In this document: in pieces, positions 1 through 8,764 of the stretch | Position numbering within the stretch: position 1 is the first letter of the stretch | Layout: every line of letters starts with the position of its first letter | NCBI RefSeq assembly: GCF_000282375.1 | Contig: NZ_AKJK01000053.1 | Location: 1 to 64,000 of the forward strand | Source: Pseudomonas sp. GM50 | GTDB taxonomy: Bacteria > Pseudomonadota > Gammaproteobacteria > Pseudomonadales > Pseudomonadaceae | DNA: 64,000 bases | Direction of reading: 5' to 3' | Notes under the pieces: generated by a model | What the model saw: the letters and a program-made list of their open reading frames with translations, nothing else | Databases searched by the model: none | Told to the model about the DNA's origin: nothing | Translations under genes and position numbers: made by a program

Positions 1-2
1 CG

Positions 3-65
3 TTGCAGGCCTTGGAAAGGGAGCTACCATTCCCAGCGGCCTGCGCCTTGCCTGGCCCGCTTTAA
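3..65 (+). CDS. 3' end of an upstream gene, possibly atuA (partial)
   Basis: An open frame entering from the left edge ends at TAA 63-65, about 55 bases before the atuB start. In P. aeruginosa the gene before atuB is atuA, so this may be its tail. Only about 20 residues are visible and no motif can be recognised. The other two forward frames are also open here until about 90-95, so the frame choice is a guess from spacing. Confidence 0.35.
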   Translation: MQALERELPFPAACALPGPL

Positions 66-120
66 GGCGACAACGCGGCAGGGAAACTAATTGAGAACGC
101 CCCCTAAGAGGACCGTCGCC

Positions 121-1035
121 ATGGCTTATGACTCGATTTACAAACCCGACCTGTTCGCTGGCCAAAACATCATCGTCACCGGTGGCGGCAGCGGTATCGG
201 CCGTTGCACCGCCCACGAGCTCGCAGCCCTCGGAGCGCAGGTGCTGCTGGTGGGGCGTAATGTCGAAAAACTGAAAAAGGTCGCCGCTGAAATCACCGAA
301 GACGGTGGTAAAGCCAGTTGGCAGGTCTGCGATATCCGCGACGAAGACGCCGTCACGCAATTGGTCAGCGAACTGATCCGCAAACACGGGCCGATTCATG
401 GGCTGGTCAACAATGCCGGCGGGCAGTACCCCTCGCCCTTGGCGTCGATCAATCAGAAAGGGTTCGAAACCATTCTGCGCACCAACCTGGTGGGTGGTTT
501 TCTGATGGCCCGCGAGGTGTTCAATCAGTCGATGAGCAAGCACGGCGGCGCCATCGTCAACATGCTCGCCGACATGTGGGGCGGCATGCCCGGCATGGGT
601 CACTCGGGCGCGGCGCGCTCGGGCATGGACAACTTCACCAAGACCGCCGCGTTTGAATGGGGCTATGCCGGCGTGCGGGTCAACGCCGTCGCGCCGGGCT
701 GGGTCGCCTCAAGCGGCATGGACACCTACGAAGGTGCGTTCCGGGCCGTGATCCCGACCCTGTGCGAACACGTGCCGCTCAAGCGCATCGGCACCGAATC
801 GGAAATCAGCGCGGCGATTGTTTTCCTGCTCAGCCCGGCAGCCGCGTTTGTCAGCGGCAGCACGTTGCGCATCGACGGTGCCGCCAGCCTCGGTGGGCGG
901 GCCTGGCCGATGCACAAGGCGCAGAACAGTCATTCGTACAATGGTTTCCATCGCGCCTATTTACCCGAAGTACTCAGACCCGACGCGTCCAAACCAGACG
1001 TCTCCAAGCCAGACGAGCTCAAGGACAAGGAATAA
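121..1035 (+). CDS. atuB: SDR-family oxidoreductase of the acyclic terpene pathway, AtuB-like
   Basis: Short-chain dehydrogenase/reductase of 304 residues. The NAD(P) motif TGGGSGIG is at residues 20-27 and NNAGG follows near residue 98. The usual YxxxK catalytic segment reads HSGAAR, as in peroxisomal trans-2-enoyl-CoA reductase (PECR)-type SDRs, so a CoA-thioester substrate is plausible. The ATG at 121 is preferred over the in-frame TTG at 91 because AAGAGGAC lies just upstream. First gene of an atuBCDEF-ordered operon, with atuC starting 2 bases after its stop. The C-terminus carries a degenerate repeat of the type RPDASKPDVSKPDE. Its exact step in citronellol/geraniol breakdown is not certain. 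Confidence 0.85.
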   Translation: MAYDSIYKPDLFAGQNIIVTGGGSGIGRCTAHELAALGAQVLLVGRNVEKLKKVAAEITEDGGKASWQVCDIRDEDAVTQLVSELIRKHGPIHGLVNNAGGQYPSPLASINQKGFETILRTNLVGGFLMAREVFNQSMSKHGGAIVNMLADMWGGMPGMGHSGAARSGMDNFTKTAAFEWGYAGVRVNAVAPGWVASSGMDTYEGAFRAVIPTLCEHVPLKRIGTESEISAAIVFLLSPAAAFVSGSTLRIDGAASLGGRAWPMHKAQNSHSYNGFHRAYLPEVLRPDASKPDVSKPDELKDKE

Positions 1036-1037
1036 CC

Positions 1038-2654
1038 ATGCCGGTCATCCAGTCCCAGATAGATCCGTTCAGCGAACCGTTCGCCCGTAACCGCACGGCC
1101 ATGCTGGCCGGCATCGAGCAGGTCCGCCAGCTTGAACAGAACCTGCTGAGCAAGGCCGCCGAAGCCAAGCCCAGGTTCGACAAGCGCGGGCAACTGCTGC
1201 CCCGGGAGCGGCTTAACCTGCTGCTTGACCCCGGCGCGCCGTTCCTCGAACTGGCGAGCCTCGCCGGCTACAAGCTGCACGATGACAAGGACGGCAGCTC
1301 GGCCGGCGGCGGTTTGATCGCCGGGATCGGCTACGTGTCCGGCGCGCGGGTATTGGTGGTGGCGAACAACAGCGCGATCAAGGGTGGAACCATTTCCCCC
1401 AGTGGTTTGAAAAAATCCCTGCGCCTGCAACAGATCGCCATGGAAAACAAACTGCCGGTGATTACCCTCGCGGAGAGCGGGGGCGCCAACCTCAATTACG
1501 CGGCGGAGATTTTCGTCGAAGGCGCGCGCAGCTTTGCCAATCAGGCGCGGATGTCGGCCATGGGCTTGCCGCAAATCACCGTGGTCCATGGCTCGGCCAC
1601 GGCGGGCGGTGCTTATCAGCCGGGGTTGTCGGATTACGTGGTGGTGGTGCGCGGCAAGGCCAAGCTGTTTCTTGCCGGGCCGCCGCTGCTCAAGGCCGCC
1701 ACCGGAGAAGTCGCCACCGATGAAGAACTGGGCGGCGCCCAGATGCACGCGCAAACCGCCGGCACCGCCGAATACCTGGCCGAAAACGATGCCGATGGCG
1801 TGCGCCAGGTGCGCGAGATCATGAGCCTGTTGCCGTGGAACGATCAGCTGCCATGGTTACCCGAACGTCAGTGGGAAGAACCGCTCTACCCCATCGACGA
1901 ACTGCTGGGCCTGATCCCGGATGACCCGAAAAAACCCTACGACGTGCGCGAAATCATCGCCCGGATTGCCGACGCGTCGAACTTCCTCGAATTCAAGGGC
2001 GAGTTCGACCCGCAAACAATCTGCGGGCACTTGCAGATTCAGGGTCGAGCCTGCGGCTTCATCGGCAACAACGGGCCGATTACGCCCAAAGGTGCGAGCA
2101 AGGCCGCGCAGTTCATTCAACTCTGCGACCAGAGCCAGACGCCCCTGCTGTTTTTCCACAACACCACCGGTTTCATGGTCGGCACCGAGTCGGAACAACA
2201 AGGGGTGATCAAGCACGGCGCGAAAATGATTCAAGCGGTGGCCAATGCCCGAGTGCCCAAACTGACGATCGTCGTCGGCGGCTCCTACGGCGCTGGCAAC
2301 TACGCGATGTGCGGCCGTGGCCTAGACCCGCGCTTCATCTTCGCCTGGCCCAACAGCCGCACCGCGGTGATGGGCGGCGCCCAGGCCGGCAAAGTGCTGC
2401 GGATCGTCACCGAAGCCAAACAGCTCAAGGACGGGTTGGTGCCCGATCCGAAAATGCTCGACATGCTGGAACAGGCCACCGCGCAGAAACTCGACAGCCA
2501 GTCCACCGCGCTGTATGGCAGCGCCAATCTGTGGGACGACGGGCTGATCGATCCACGGGACACCCGCACGTTGCTCGGGTATTTGCTGGATATCTGCCAT
2601 GAGGCCGAGGTTCGTTCGCTGCAATCCAACAGTTTCGGCGTAGCCCGTTTTTGA
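1038..2654 (+). CDS. atuC: Geranyl-CoA carboxylase, carboxyltransferase (beta) subunit
   Basis: Biotin-dependent carboxyltransferase of 538 residues, the usual size for geranyl-CoA or methylcrotonyl-CoA carboxylase beta subunits. Two crotonase-fold halves are visible, with glycine-rich oxyanion loops SATAGGAYQPG (N-terminal half) and GGSYGAGNYAMCGRG (C-terminal half). It would transfer CO2 from the biotin of AtuF to geranyl-CoA. The ATG at 1038 follows the atuB stop by 2 bases; the open frame extends much further upstream but there it only shadows atuB. Assignment to atu rather than liu (leucine pathway) rests on gene order SDR-beta-ACAD-hydratase-alpha; sequence alone would not exclude methylcrotonyl-CoA as substrate. 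Confidence 0.9.
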   Translation: MPVIQSQIDPFSEPFARNRTAMLAGIEQVRQLEQNLLSKAAEAKPRFDKRGQLLPRERLNLLLDPGAPFLELASLAGYKLHDDKDGSSAGGGLIAGIGYVSGARVLVVANNSAIKGGTISPSGLKKSLRLQQIAMENKLPVITLAESGGANLNYAAEIFVEGARSFANQARMSAMGLPQITVVHGSATAGGAYQPGLSDYVVVVRGKAKLFLAGPPLLKAATGEVATDEELGGAQMHAQTAGTAEYLAENDADGVRQVREIMSLLPWNDQLPWLPERQWEEPLYPIDELLGLIPDDPKKPYDVREIIARIADASNFLEFKGEFDPQTICGHLQIQGRACGFIGNNGPITPKGASKAAQFIQLCDQSQTPLLFFHNTTGFMVGTESEQQGVIKHGAKMIQAVANARVPKLTIVVGGSYGAGNYAMCGRGLDPRFIFAWPNSRTAVMGGAQAGKVLRIVTEAKQLKDGLVPDPKMLDMLEQATAQKLDSQSTALYGSANLWDDGLIDPRDTRTLLGYLLDICHEAEVRSLQSNSFGVARF

Positions 2655-2678
2655 TGACGCGGAGCGTCTAAGGCTGCA

Positions 2679-2699
2679 TTCCCACGCAGAGCGTGGGAA
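2679..2699. repeat. Short palindrome, TTCCCACGC/GCGTGGGAA type
   Basis: Perfect 9-base arms TTCCCACGC and GCGTGGGAA around a 3-base AGA loop, in the 68-base gap between atuC and atuD. A common intergenic Pseudomonas palindrome type. It could stabilise or partly terminate the transcript between the two genes. Confidence 0.7.
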
Positions 2700-2722
2700 C
2701 GATCACAGGAGAACAATAAAAA

Positions 2723-3880
2723 ATGATCTTTACCCAGGAACACGAAGCACTGCGCCGCACCGTCCGCCAATTCGTCGATCACGAGATCAATCCTCATGTC
2801 GAGGAATGGGAAAAGGCCGGGCGTTTTCCGATCCATGAGATCTTCCGCAAGGCCGGCGACCTCGGTCTGCTGGGGATTTCCAAACCGGAAAAATTCGGCG
2901 GCATGGGGCTCGATTACAGCTATTCGATTGTGGCCGCCGAAGAGTTCGGCACCATTCATTGCGGCGGCATTCCGATGTCCATCGGCGTGCAGACCGACAT
3001 GTGCACCCCGGCCCTGGCGCGTTTCGGCTCCGATGAACTGCGCGAAGAATTCCTGCGGCCGGCGATCACCGGTGAACAGGTCGGCTGTATCGGCGTCTCC
3101 GAAGTCGGCGCCGGCTCCGATGTAGCAGGTTTGAAAACCAGCGCCCGCAAGGACGGCGACGACTACGTGATCAACGGCAGCAAGATGTGGATCACCAACT
3201 CGCCGAGCGCCGACTTCATCTGCCTGTTGGCCAACACCTCGGATGACAAGCCGCACATCAACAAGTCACTGATCATGGTGCCGATGAACAGCCCTGGCAT
3301 AAGCCTCAGCTCGCACCTGGACAAGCTCGGCATGCGCAGCTCGGAAACCGCCCAGGTGTTTTTCGACAACGTGCGTGTGCCGCAACGCAACCGCATCGGC
3401 CACGAAGGCGCGGGGTTCATGATGCAGATGCTGCAGTTCCAGGAAGAACGGCTGTTCGGCGCCGCGAACATGATCAAAGGCCTGGAGTACTGCGTCGACA
3501 GCACCATCGAGTACTGCAAGGAGCGCAAAACCTTCGGCAATGCGCTGATCGACAACCAAGTCATCCATTTCCGTCTGGCCGAATTGCAAACCGAAATCGA
3601 ATGCCTGCGGGCGCTGGTCTACCAGGCCACCGAGCAATACATCAAAGGCCAGGACGTCACCCGTCTGGCGTCCATGGCCAAACTCAAGGCCGGGCGCCTC
3701 GGTCGGGAAGTCAGCGACAGTTGCCTGCAATATTGGGGCGGCATGGGCTTCATGTGGGACAACCCGGTGGCGCGGGCTTACCGCGACGTGAGGCTCGTGT
3801 CGATCGGCGGCGGTGCCGACGAAATCATGCTGGGGATCATCTGCAAACTCATGGGCATCCTGCCGGGAAAAAAGAAATGA
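2723..3880 (+). CDS. atuD: Acyl-CoA dehydrogenase, citronellyl-CoA dehydrogenase AtuD-like
   Basis: FAD-dependent acyl-CoA dehydrogenase of 385 residues (normal length), expected to oxidise citronellyl-CoA to geranyl-CoA. The ACAD signature GVSEVGAGSDVAG and the substrate-loop segment KMWITNSPSADF are present. The C-terminal position that carries the catalytic Glu in medium-chain enzymes reads IGGGADEIM, with Gly. The candidate base is therefore the Glu of EERLFGAA, as in isovaleryl-CoA and long-chain dehydrogenases. The start has the Shine-Dalgarno sequence CAGGAGAAC. Its stop overlaps the atuE start as ATGA. Confidence 0.9.
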   Translation: MIFTQEHEALRRTVRQFVDHEINPHVEEWEKAGRFPIHEIFRKAGDLGLLGISKPEKFGGMGLDYSYSIVAAEEFGTIHCGGIPMSIGVQTDMCTPALARFGSDELREEFLRPAITGEQVGCIGVSEVGAGSDVAGLKTSARKDGDDYVINGSKMWITNSPSADFICLLANTSDDKPHINKSLIMVPMNSPGISLSSHLDKLGMRSSETAQVFFDNVRVPQRNRIGHEGAGFMMQMLQFQEERLFGAANMIKGLEYCVDSTIEYCKERKTFGNALIDNQVIHFRLAELQTEIECLRALVYQATEQYIKGQDVTRLASMAKLKAGRLGREVSDSCLQYWGGMGFMWDNPVARAYRDVRLVSIGGGADEIMLGIICKLMGILPGKKK

Positions 3881-4674
3881 GCACCCTCCCCATTTGTCAG
3901 ACCCTGTTGCTCGAACGGCATAACGGTGTCCTGCACATCACCCTCAATCGCCCCGACAGTCGCAACGCCATGAGCTTGCAAATGGTCGCCGAGCTGCGCG
4001 CGGTGCTGGCTGCGGTGCGCGATGACCGGCAGGTTCGCGCGTTGGTGATCGGCGGTGCCGGCGGGCATTTTTGTGCCGGTGCCGACATCAAGGACATGGC
4101 CAATGCCCGCGCTCAAGGCGCGACCGCCTACCGCGAATTGAACCGTGCGTTCGGCGCCCTGCTGGAAGAAACCCAGCACGCGCCGCAAGTGGTCATCACG
4201 GTGCTGCAAGGCGCGGTGCTTGGCGGCGGCTTCGGCCTGGCCTGCGTCAGCGATATCGCGATGGCCGATCATCAGGCGCAATTCGGCCTGCCGGAAACCA
4301 GCCTCGGCCTGTTGCCGGCGCAGATCGCACCGTTCGTGGTGCAGCGCATCGGCCTGACCCAGGCCCGCCGACTGGCCCTGACCGCCGCACGGTTCGATGG
4401 CACCCAGGCGCGACGCATGGGGCTGGTGCATTTTGTCGAGCATGACCCCCAAGCCTTGGCCGAGCGCCTCGATGAAGTGCTGGCCCATGTGTTGTGTTGC
4501 GCACCGGGGGCGAATGCGGCGACCAAAAAGCTCTTGCTGGCAAGTGCCGGGCAACTCTCGGATGGCCTGCTGGATCAGGCCGCCGAGTGGTTCAGTGAAG
4601 CAGTGACCGGGGATGAAGGGGTCGAGGGGACCATGGCTTTTGTGCAGAAGCGAAAACCGGGTTGGGCCATTTAA
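3877..4674 (+). CDS. atuE: Enoyl-CoA hydratase/isomerase family, isohexenylglutaconyl-CoA hydratase AtuE-like
   Basis: Crotonase-family protein of 265 residues starting at the ATG that overlaps the atuD stop (ATGA), so translation is probably coupled. The oxyanion-hole segment HFCAGADIKD and the loop VLGGGFGLACVSD are visible. The Glu of FGLPETSLG is conserved, but the other classical hydratase Glu (crotonase GGGCELA) is Gly here. That fits a specialised hydratase rather than a typical FadB-like enzyme. By position it should hydrate isohexenyl-glutaconyl-CoA, the product of the carboxylase. Confidence 0.85.
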   Translation: MSTLPICQTLLLERHNGVLHITLNRPDSRNAMSLQMVAELRAVLAAVRDDRQVRALVIGGAGGHFCAGADIKDMANARAQGATAYRELNRAFGALLEETQHAPQVVITVLQGAVLGGGFGLACVSDIAMADHQAQFGLPETSLGLLPAQIAPFVVQRIGLTQARRLALTAARFDGTQARRMGLVHFVEHDPQALAERLDEVLAHVLCCAPGANAATKKLLLASAGQLSDGLLDQAAEWFSEAVTGDEGVEGTMAFVQKRKPGWAI

Positions 4675-4677
4675 GAG

Positions 4678-4745
4678 CTTCGCGGGCAAGCCTCGCTCCT
4701 ACAGGGGTATCACGCAGTCCGTAGGAGCGAGGCTTGCTCGCGAAG
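4678..4745. repeat. REP-type inverted repeat
   Basis: Two near-complementary arms of 25 bases (4678-4702 and 4721-4745), core GGAGCGAGGCTTGC, separated by 18 bases. It sits between atuE and atuF inside the operon and would form a strong hairpin in the transcript. Confidence 0.9.
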
Positions 4746-4784
4746 AGGCCCTTACATTCACCGCAAAAACCAAGGGAACAACCC

Positions 4785-6746
4785 ATGCCCGCCTTCAGCA
4801 AAATCCTGATCGCCAACCGCGGTGAAATCGCCTGCCGCATCCAGCGCACCGCGCAAGCGCTGGGCTACCGCACCGTCGCCGTGTTCAGCGATGCCGACAC
4901 CGATGCCTTGCATGTGCAGATCGCCGACGAAGCCGTGAACATCGGCCCGGCCCCGGTGCAGCAGTCTTACCTGAACATCCCGGCAATCATCGACGCCGCC
5001 CGGCGCACCGGTGCCGATGCGATCCACCCCGGTTACGGCTTCCTCTCGGAAAACGCAGAATTCGCCCGCGCCTGCCAACAGGCCGGCATCATTTTCATCG
5101 GCCCCAGCCCCGAGGCCATTGAACTGATGGGCAGCAAACGTCTGTCGAAACTCGCCATGATCAAAGCGGGCGTGCCCTGCATCAAAGGCTATCAGGGCAG
5201 CGAACAGGACGACGCGACCCTGAGTCGCGAAGCCGAACGCATCGGCTACCCGCTGATGATCAAGGCCAGTGCCGGCGGTGGCGGTCGTGGCATGCGCCTG
5301 GTGCACAGCGCTGGAGAGTTGCTGGAGCAGATTCGCACCGCACGCTCCGAGGCGCGGCATGGGTTTGGCAGCGACGAACTGATCCTCGAGCAAGCCTTGA
5401 TCGACCCGCGTCACGTCGAAGTACAGGTGTTCGGCGATCAGCACGGCAACCTGATCTACCTCGGTGAGCGCGATTGTTCGATCCAGCGCCGCCACCAGAA
5501 AATCATCGAAGAAGCGCCCTGCCCGGTAATGACCGCCGAGTTACGCCAAGCCATGGGCGAAGCGGCGCTCAAGGCGGGGCGCGCGGTGAATTATGTCGGC
5601 GCTGGCACTGTGGAATTCCTGCTGGATACTCGCGGGCAGTTTTACTTTCTGGAGATGAACACCCGGCTGCAAGTGGAACATCCCGTGACAGAGCAGATCA
5701 CCGGCCTTGACCTGGTGGCCTGGCAGTTACATGTCGCCGAAGGATTGCCACTGCCGTTGCGACAGGAGCAGGTGCAGCTCAACGGCCATGCCATGGAAGT
5801 GCGCCTGTACGCCGAAGACCCAGCCCAGGGATTTCTGCCGCAAACCGGGCGAATCGCAGCCTGGGAACCTGTGTTGCAGGGCAGCGTGCGGATCGACCAT
5901 GGCCTGATCGAAGGCCAGTCTGTCAGTCCGTTTTATGACCCGATGCTGGGCAAGCTCATCGCCCACGGTGCCACCCGCGAAGAAGCCCGGCGCAAGTTGC
6001 TGCGGGCGGTGCAGGACAGCGTGCTGCTGGGCGTGCAAAGCAATCAGCGCTTGCTCGTCTGTCTGCTGGAACATCCGCAGTTCATCAGCGGCGAGTTCAG
6101 CACCGGGTTCATCCCCACGCACTTCGCCGATCATCCTTGCCTGCATCCCCATTTGCCGAGCGCCGAAGAACTGGCCATCGCTGTTGCGCTGTTTTATCAG
6201 GCTTCAGCGCAAGCTCACCGCGCCCCGCTGGCCGGTTGGCGCAACAACGCCAGCGTGCCTTTACACTACCGAATCGGCCTGGAGGATCAGGATTGGCCGG
6301 TAGAATTGAACGCTGAACCTGGCAAACCCTACCGTACTCAGATCGGCGCTCGTGCCCTCGAACTGAAGGTCATCCAGTGCGACGGACGCTGGGCCACGCT
6401 GGAAATCGACGGCATCCGCCAACGCCATGCCTACCGCCTCGAGGCCGGGCAACTGTGGTTGTTCACGCGCCCCGGCAGCCTGCGGCTGGTCGATCGAACC
6501 CAGGCACTGGTCTGCAGCCAGGCCAGTGTCAGTTCCGGCACGCTCAAGGCGCCGATGGACGGGGCGATCGTCGATGTACTGGTCAGTGAGGGCAGCCCGG
6601 TCAGCAAAGGTCAGCTACTGGTGGTGCTTGAAGCAATGAAAATGGAGCATCCGCTCAAATCGGGTATCGACGGAGTCCTCACACGGTTGCAGATCAAGGT
6701 AGGCGATCAGGTCAAAAATCGTCAGATTTTGTTAGAGGTCGAATAA
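4785..6746 (+). CDS. atuF: Geranyl-CoA carboxylase, biotin carboxylase/biotin carrier (alpha) subunit
   Basis: 653-residue biotin-dependent carboxylase alpha subunit. Order: biotin carboxylase N-domain (FSKILIANRGEIACRIQRT), ATP-grasp with the glycine-rich loop KASAGGGGRGMR, biotin carboxylase C-domain, a linker (BT) domain, and a C-terminal biotinyl domain with the attachment motif EAMKMEH. It carboxylates its own biotin with ATP and bicarbonate, then pairs with AtuC. The ATG at 4785 is chosen because the upstream part of the open frame runs through a REP element. In PAO1 atuG and atuH follow atuF; here an unrelated exonuclease follows. Confidence 0.92.
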   Translation: MPAFSKILIANRGEIACRIQRTAQALGYRTVAVFSDADTDALHVQIADEAVNIGPAPVQQSYLNIPAIIDAARRTGADAIHPGYGFLSENAEFARACQQAGIIFIGPSPEAIELMGSKRLSKLAMIKAGVPCIKGYQGSEQDDATLSREAERIGYPLMIKASAGGGGRGMRLVHSAGELLEQIRTARSEARHGFGSDELILEQALIDPRHVEVQVFGDQHGNLIYLGERDCSIQRRHQKIIEEAPCPVMTAELRQAMGEAALKAGRAVNYVGAGTVEFLLDTRGQFYFLEMNTRLQVEHPVTEQITGLDLVAWQLHVAEGLPLPLRQEQVQLNGHAMEVRLYAEDPAQGFLPQTGRIAAWEPVLQGSVRIDHGLIEGQSVSPFYDPMLGKLIAHGATREEARRKLLRAVQDSVLLGVQSNQRLLVCLLEHPQFISGEFSTGFIPTHFADHPCLHPHLPSAEELAIAVALFYQASAQAHRAPLAGWRNNASVPLHYRIGLEDQDWPVELNAEPGKPYRTQIGARALELKVIQCDGRWATLEIDGIRQRHAYRLEAGQLWLFTRPGSLRLVDRTQALVCSQASVSSGTLKAPMDGAIVDVLVSEGSPVSKGQLLVVLEAMKMEHPLKSGIDGVLTRLQIKVGDQVKNRQILLEVE

Positions 6747-6817
6747 GCCGCTAGGCGGATCCGCCGGGTTTGGCTACGCTCAAGCCCTATCAGGACGCGG
6801 ATACCAGGAACCCTGCG

Positions 6818-7366
6818 ATGCCTCACTGGTTGGTCATTGATCTGGAAGCCACCACCGATGAGGGTGGCTGGCCAGTAACGGAAATGGAAATCATCGAAAT
6901 CGGTGCCACCCTCGTGGACCGCAAAGGCCAGGAACTGGATCACTTCCAGTGCTTCGTGCGCCCGTTGCGCCGGCCCTTGCTGACACCGTTTTGCCGGGAA
7001 CTGACCCACATCACCCAGGCCAATATCGATGCCTCACAACCGCTCACCGACATCTGGCCGTTGTTCGAACGCTGGCTCGGCCAACATCACGCGAGCCTGG
7101 AAGGCTGGGCCAGTTGGGGCGATTACGACCGTAAACAACTGCTGCAGGACTGGCAGCGCCTGCAACTCGACAGCGCCCTGAGCCGGGTGCCGCACATGAA
7201 CCTCAAGCAACGCTTCGCCAAGGCTCGTCGGCTGGAGCGCCCGCTGGGGCTTAATGGAGCCTTGCAGCTGGCGGGCCTGCAGTTCAACGGTCAGCAGCAT
7301 CGGGCGTTGGAAGACGCGCGCAATACTGCGCGTTTGTTACCGCTGGTTTTCCCCGCTAATCCTTGA
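6818..7366 (+). CDS. DEDDh-type 3'-5' exonuclease, KapD/ERI-1-like
   Basis: 182-residue exonuclease of the RNase T/DNA polymerase III epsilon superfamily. Exo I is [10 protein letters not shown] with Asp and Glu at the start, Exo II lies in [12 protein letters not shown], and Exo III is [14 protein letters not shown] with the His and Asp of the DEDDh type. Closest in layout to KapD/ERI-1 proteins that trim RNA ends. The start is the ATG at 6818 preceded by AGGAA; an in-frame TTG at 6770 is less likely. Substrate in Pseudomonas is unknown. It lies 70 bases after atuF and has no evident link to terpene metabolism. Confidence 0.8.
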   Translation: MPHWLVIDLEATTDEGGWPVTEMEIIEIGATLVDRKGQELDHFQCFVRPLRRPLLTPFCRELTHITQANIDASQPLTDIWPLFERWLGQHHASLEGWASWGDYDRKQLLQDWQRLQLDSALSRVPHMNLKQRFAKARRLERPLGLNGALQLAGLQFNGQQHRALEDARNTARLLPLVFPANP

Positions 7367-7440
7367 GTGCAGGAGGTGACGCCTATCGACACCTTGTGCA
7401 TACTGGCCGGCCCTTTTTAGCCCTTTTCGAGGAACCGCCC

Positions 7441-7725
7441 ATGTTTAAAGTCAACGAGTACTTCGACGGCACCGTCAAGTCGATCGCCTTTGGCACCGCT
7501 GAAGGTCCAGCGACCATCGGCGTCATGGCACCGGGCGAATACGAATTCGGCACCAGCCAGCGTGAAATCATGCACGTGGTGTCCGGCGCCCTGACCGTCA
7601 AACTGCCTGACAGCGATGCTTGGGAAACCTTCGCCGCCGGCAGCCAGTTCAACGTGCCAGCCAACAGCAAGTTCCAGCTGAAAGTGGCTGTCGACACCGC
7701 TTACCTGTGCGAATACCGCGGCTAA
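7441..7725 (+). CDS. ppnP: Pyrimidine/purine nucleoside phosphorylase PpnP (cupin)
   Basis: 94-residue single-domain cupin of the PpnP (YaiE, DUF1255) family, full length for the family. Typical segments are [12 protein letters not shown] near the N-terminus, [18 protein letters not shown], and [13 protein letters not shown]. The family phosphorolyses several nucleosides to base and ribose-1-phosphate. A good Shine-Dalgarno (GAGGAACC) precedes the ATG, and a strong hairpin-T terminator follows, so this is probably a single-gene unit. Confidence 0.92.
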   Translation: MFKVNEYFDGTVKSIAFGTAEGPATIGVMAPGEYEFGTSQREIMHVVSGALTVKLPDSDAWETFAAGSQFNVPANSKFQLKVAVDTAYLCEYRG

Positions 7726-7751
7726 ACCCCGGGTTTTCACAGCGACAAAAA

Positions 7752-7784
7752 AATGCCCGTGTCCTTGGACGCGGGCATTTTTTA
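7752..7784. terminator. Rho-independent terminator after ppnP
   Basis: Arms 7752-7764 (AATGCCCGTGTCC) and 7767-7779 with one mismatch, a 2-base loop and a T run. It lies between ppnP and the convergent MOSC gene and could serve both. Confidence 0.85.
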
Positions 7785-7796
7785 TTTGAAGGGCTT

Positions 7797-8603
7797 TTAT
7801 TCGAGGATCGTCACGGGCATGCCGACTTCGAGCCGGCCATTACCGTCATTGACCAGGTTCTGGCCGAACATCGCGCCGTCTTCCTCGGCCCGGTACTTTT
7901 GTAAAGTCGCCAGCGGTTCACGATCGTCGCTGCGTTCGCCAGTCTGCGGGTCGATGGTGGTCAGAATGCAGCGTGAACAGGACTTGACCACGCGAAACTC
8001 GACATCACCAATGCGGATACGCTTCCAGCTATCTTCGGCATATGCCTCGCTGCCCTCGATCACCAGATTGGGCCTGAAACGCAACATCTCCAGCGGCCGC
8101 CCGACCTTGCTCGACAAATCTTCCAGCGACGCCTGACCAATCAGCAACAACGGAAAGCCATCGGCAAAAGCCACCTGATCATCATCCTTGCCATAACCGG
8201 CCTGGGTGGTCCGCGCGCGATCAAGCGGCACTTGCACCAGACGCGTCGGCTTGCCGATAAACTCACTGACCCAGGCGCCCGCCACATCGCCAGCATCGGG
8301 AACGCGCAAAGTGTCGCGCCAGATGGTCACCCCACGCAGATCCGCATTACCATCAGGCAACGCAATATCGATCGGTGAATGGTCCGGGGCACTGAGGGTC
8401 AAGCCGCCATCGGCATTCCACAACGCCGACAGCTGACTCATTTTCGCGACCGCGCGCTGGGTCAGAAAGCGCCCACTGGCCTCGTCCACCAGCATCCAGC
8501 GTCGATCACCGTTCAGCCCCAGCTTGTCCAGGCTGACCTGATTCAGGGTCTCGCCCTTGCCGGATTTCAACGGATAACGATAAAGCGCGCTCAGACGCAG
8601 CAT
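7797..8603 (-). CDS. MOSC-domain protein, YcbX-like without ferredoxin domain
   Basis: 268 residues: an N-terminal MOSC beta-barrel domain (starting MLRLSALYRYPLKSGKGE) followed by a MOSC domain with the conserved cysteine segment KSCSRCILTTIDP, where the family binds molybdenum cofactor. E. coli YcbX has an extra 2Fe-2S ferredoxin domain at the C-terminus; this protein ends without one. YcbX-type enzymes reduce N-hydroxylated compounds, so an mARC-like role is possible but not shown. The ATG at 8603 is preferred over an extended frame to 8660. Moco synthesis genes lie 6 kb away. Confidence 0.85.
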   Translation of the reverse strand: MLRLSALYRYPLKSGKGETLNQVSLDKLGLNGDRRWMLVDEASGRFLTQRAVAKMSQLSALWNADGGLTLSAPDHSPIDIALPDGNADLRGVTIWRDTLRVPDAGDVAGAWVSEFIGKPTRLVQVPLDRARTTQAGYGKDDDQVAFADGFPLLLIGQASLEDLSSKVGRPLEMLRFRPNLVIEGSEAYAEDSWKRIRIGDVEFRVVKSCSRCILTTIDPQTGERSDDREPLATLQKYRAEEDGAMFGQNLVNDGNGRLEVGMPVTILE

Positions 8604-8690
8604 GGCCAGCTCCCTGGTAGGTAAAAACGTCACCCTATACGAGCTTGATTGCCGAATCAAAGGCCTATTGAGAGCGCTTGCCCGCTTTTC

Positions 8691-8756
8691 GTAGGAGCCA
8701 GGCTTGCCGGCGAAAGCGCTCTTAAGGACGCCTTCGCCGGCAAGCCTGGCTCCTAC
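8691..8756. repeat. REP-type inverted repeat
   Basis: Perfect 24-base arms 8691-8714 and 8733-8756 with the core GGAGCCAGGCTTGCCGGCG. Lies between the MOSC gene and the end of cheV. Confidence 0.9.
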
Positions 8757-8764
8757 GTTCCGTT

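Noticed and set aside
957..1754. Long minus-strand frames opposite atuC and other catabolic genes
   Set aside because: High-GC antisense shadows; the plus-strand proteins are clearly conserved families.
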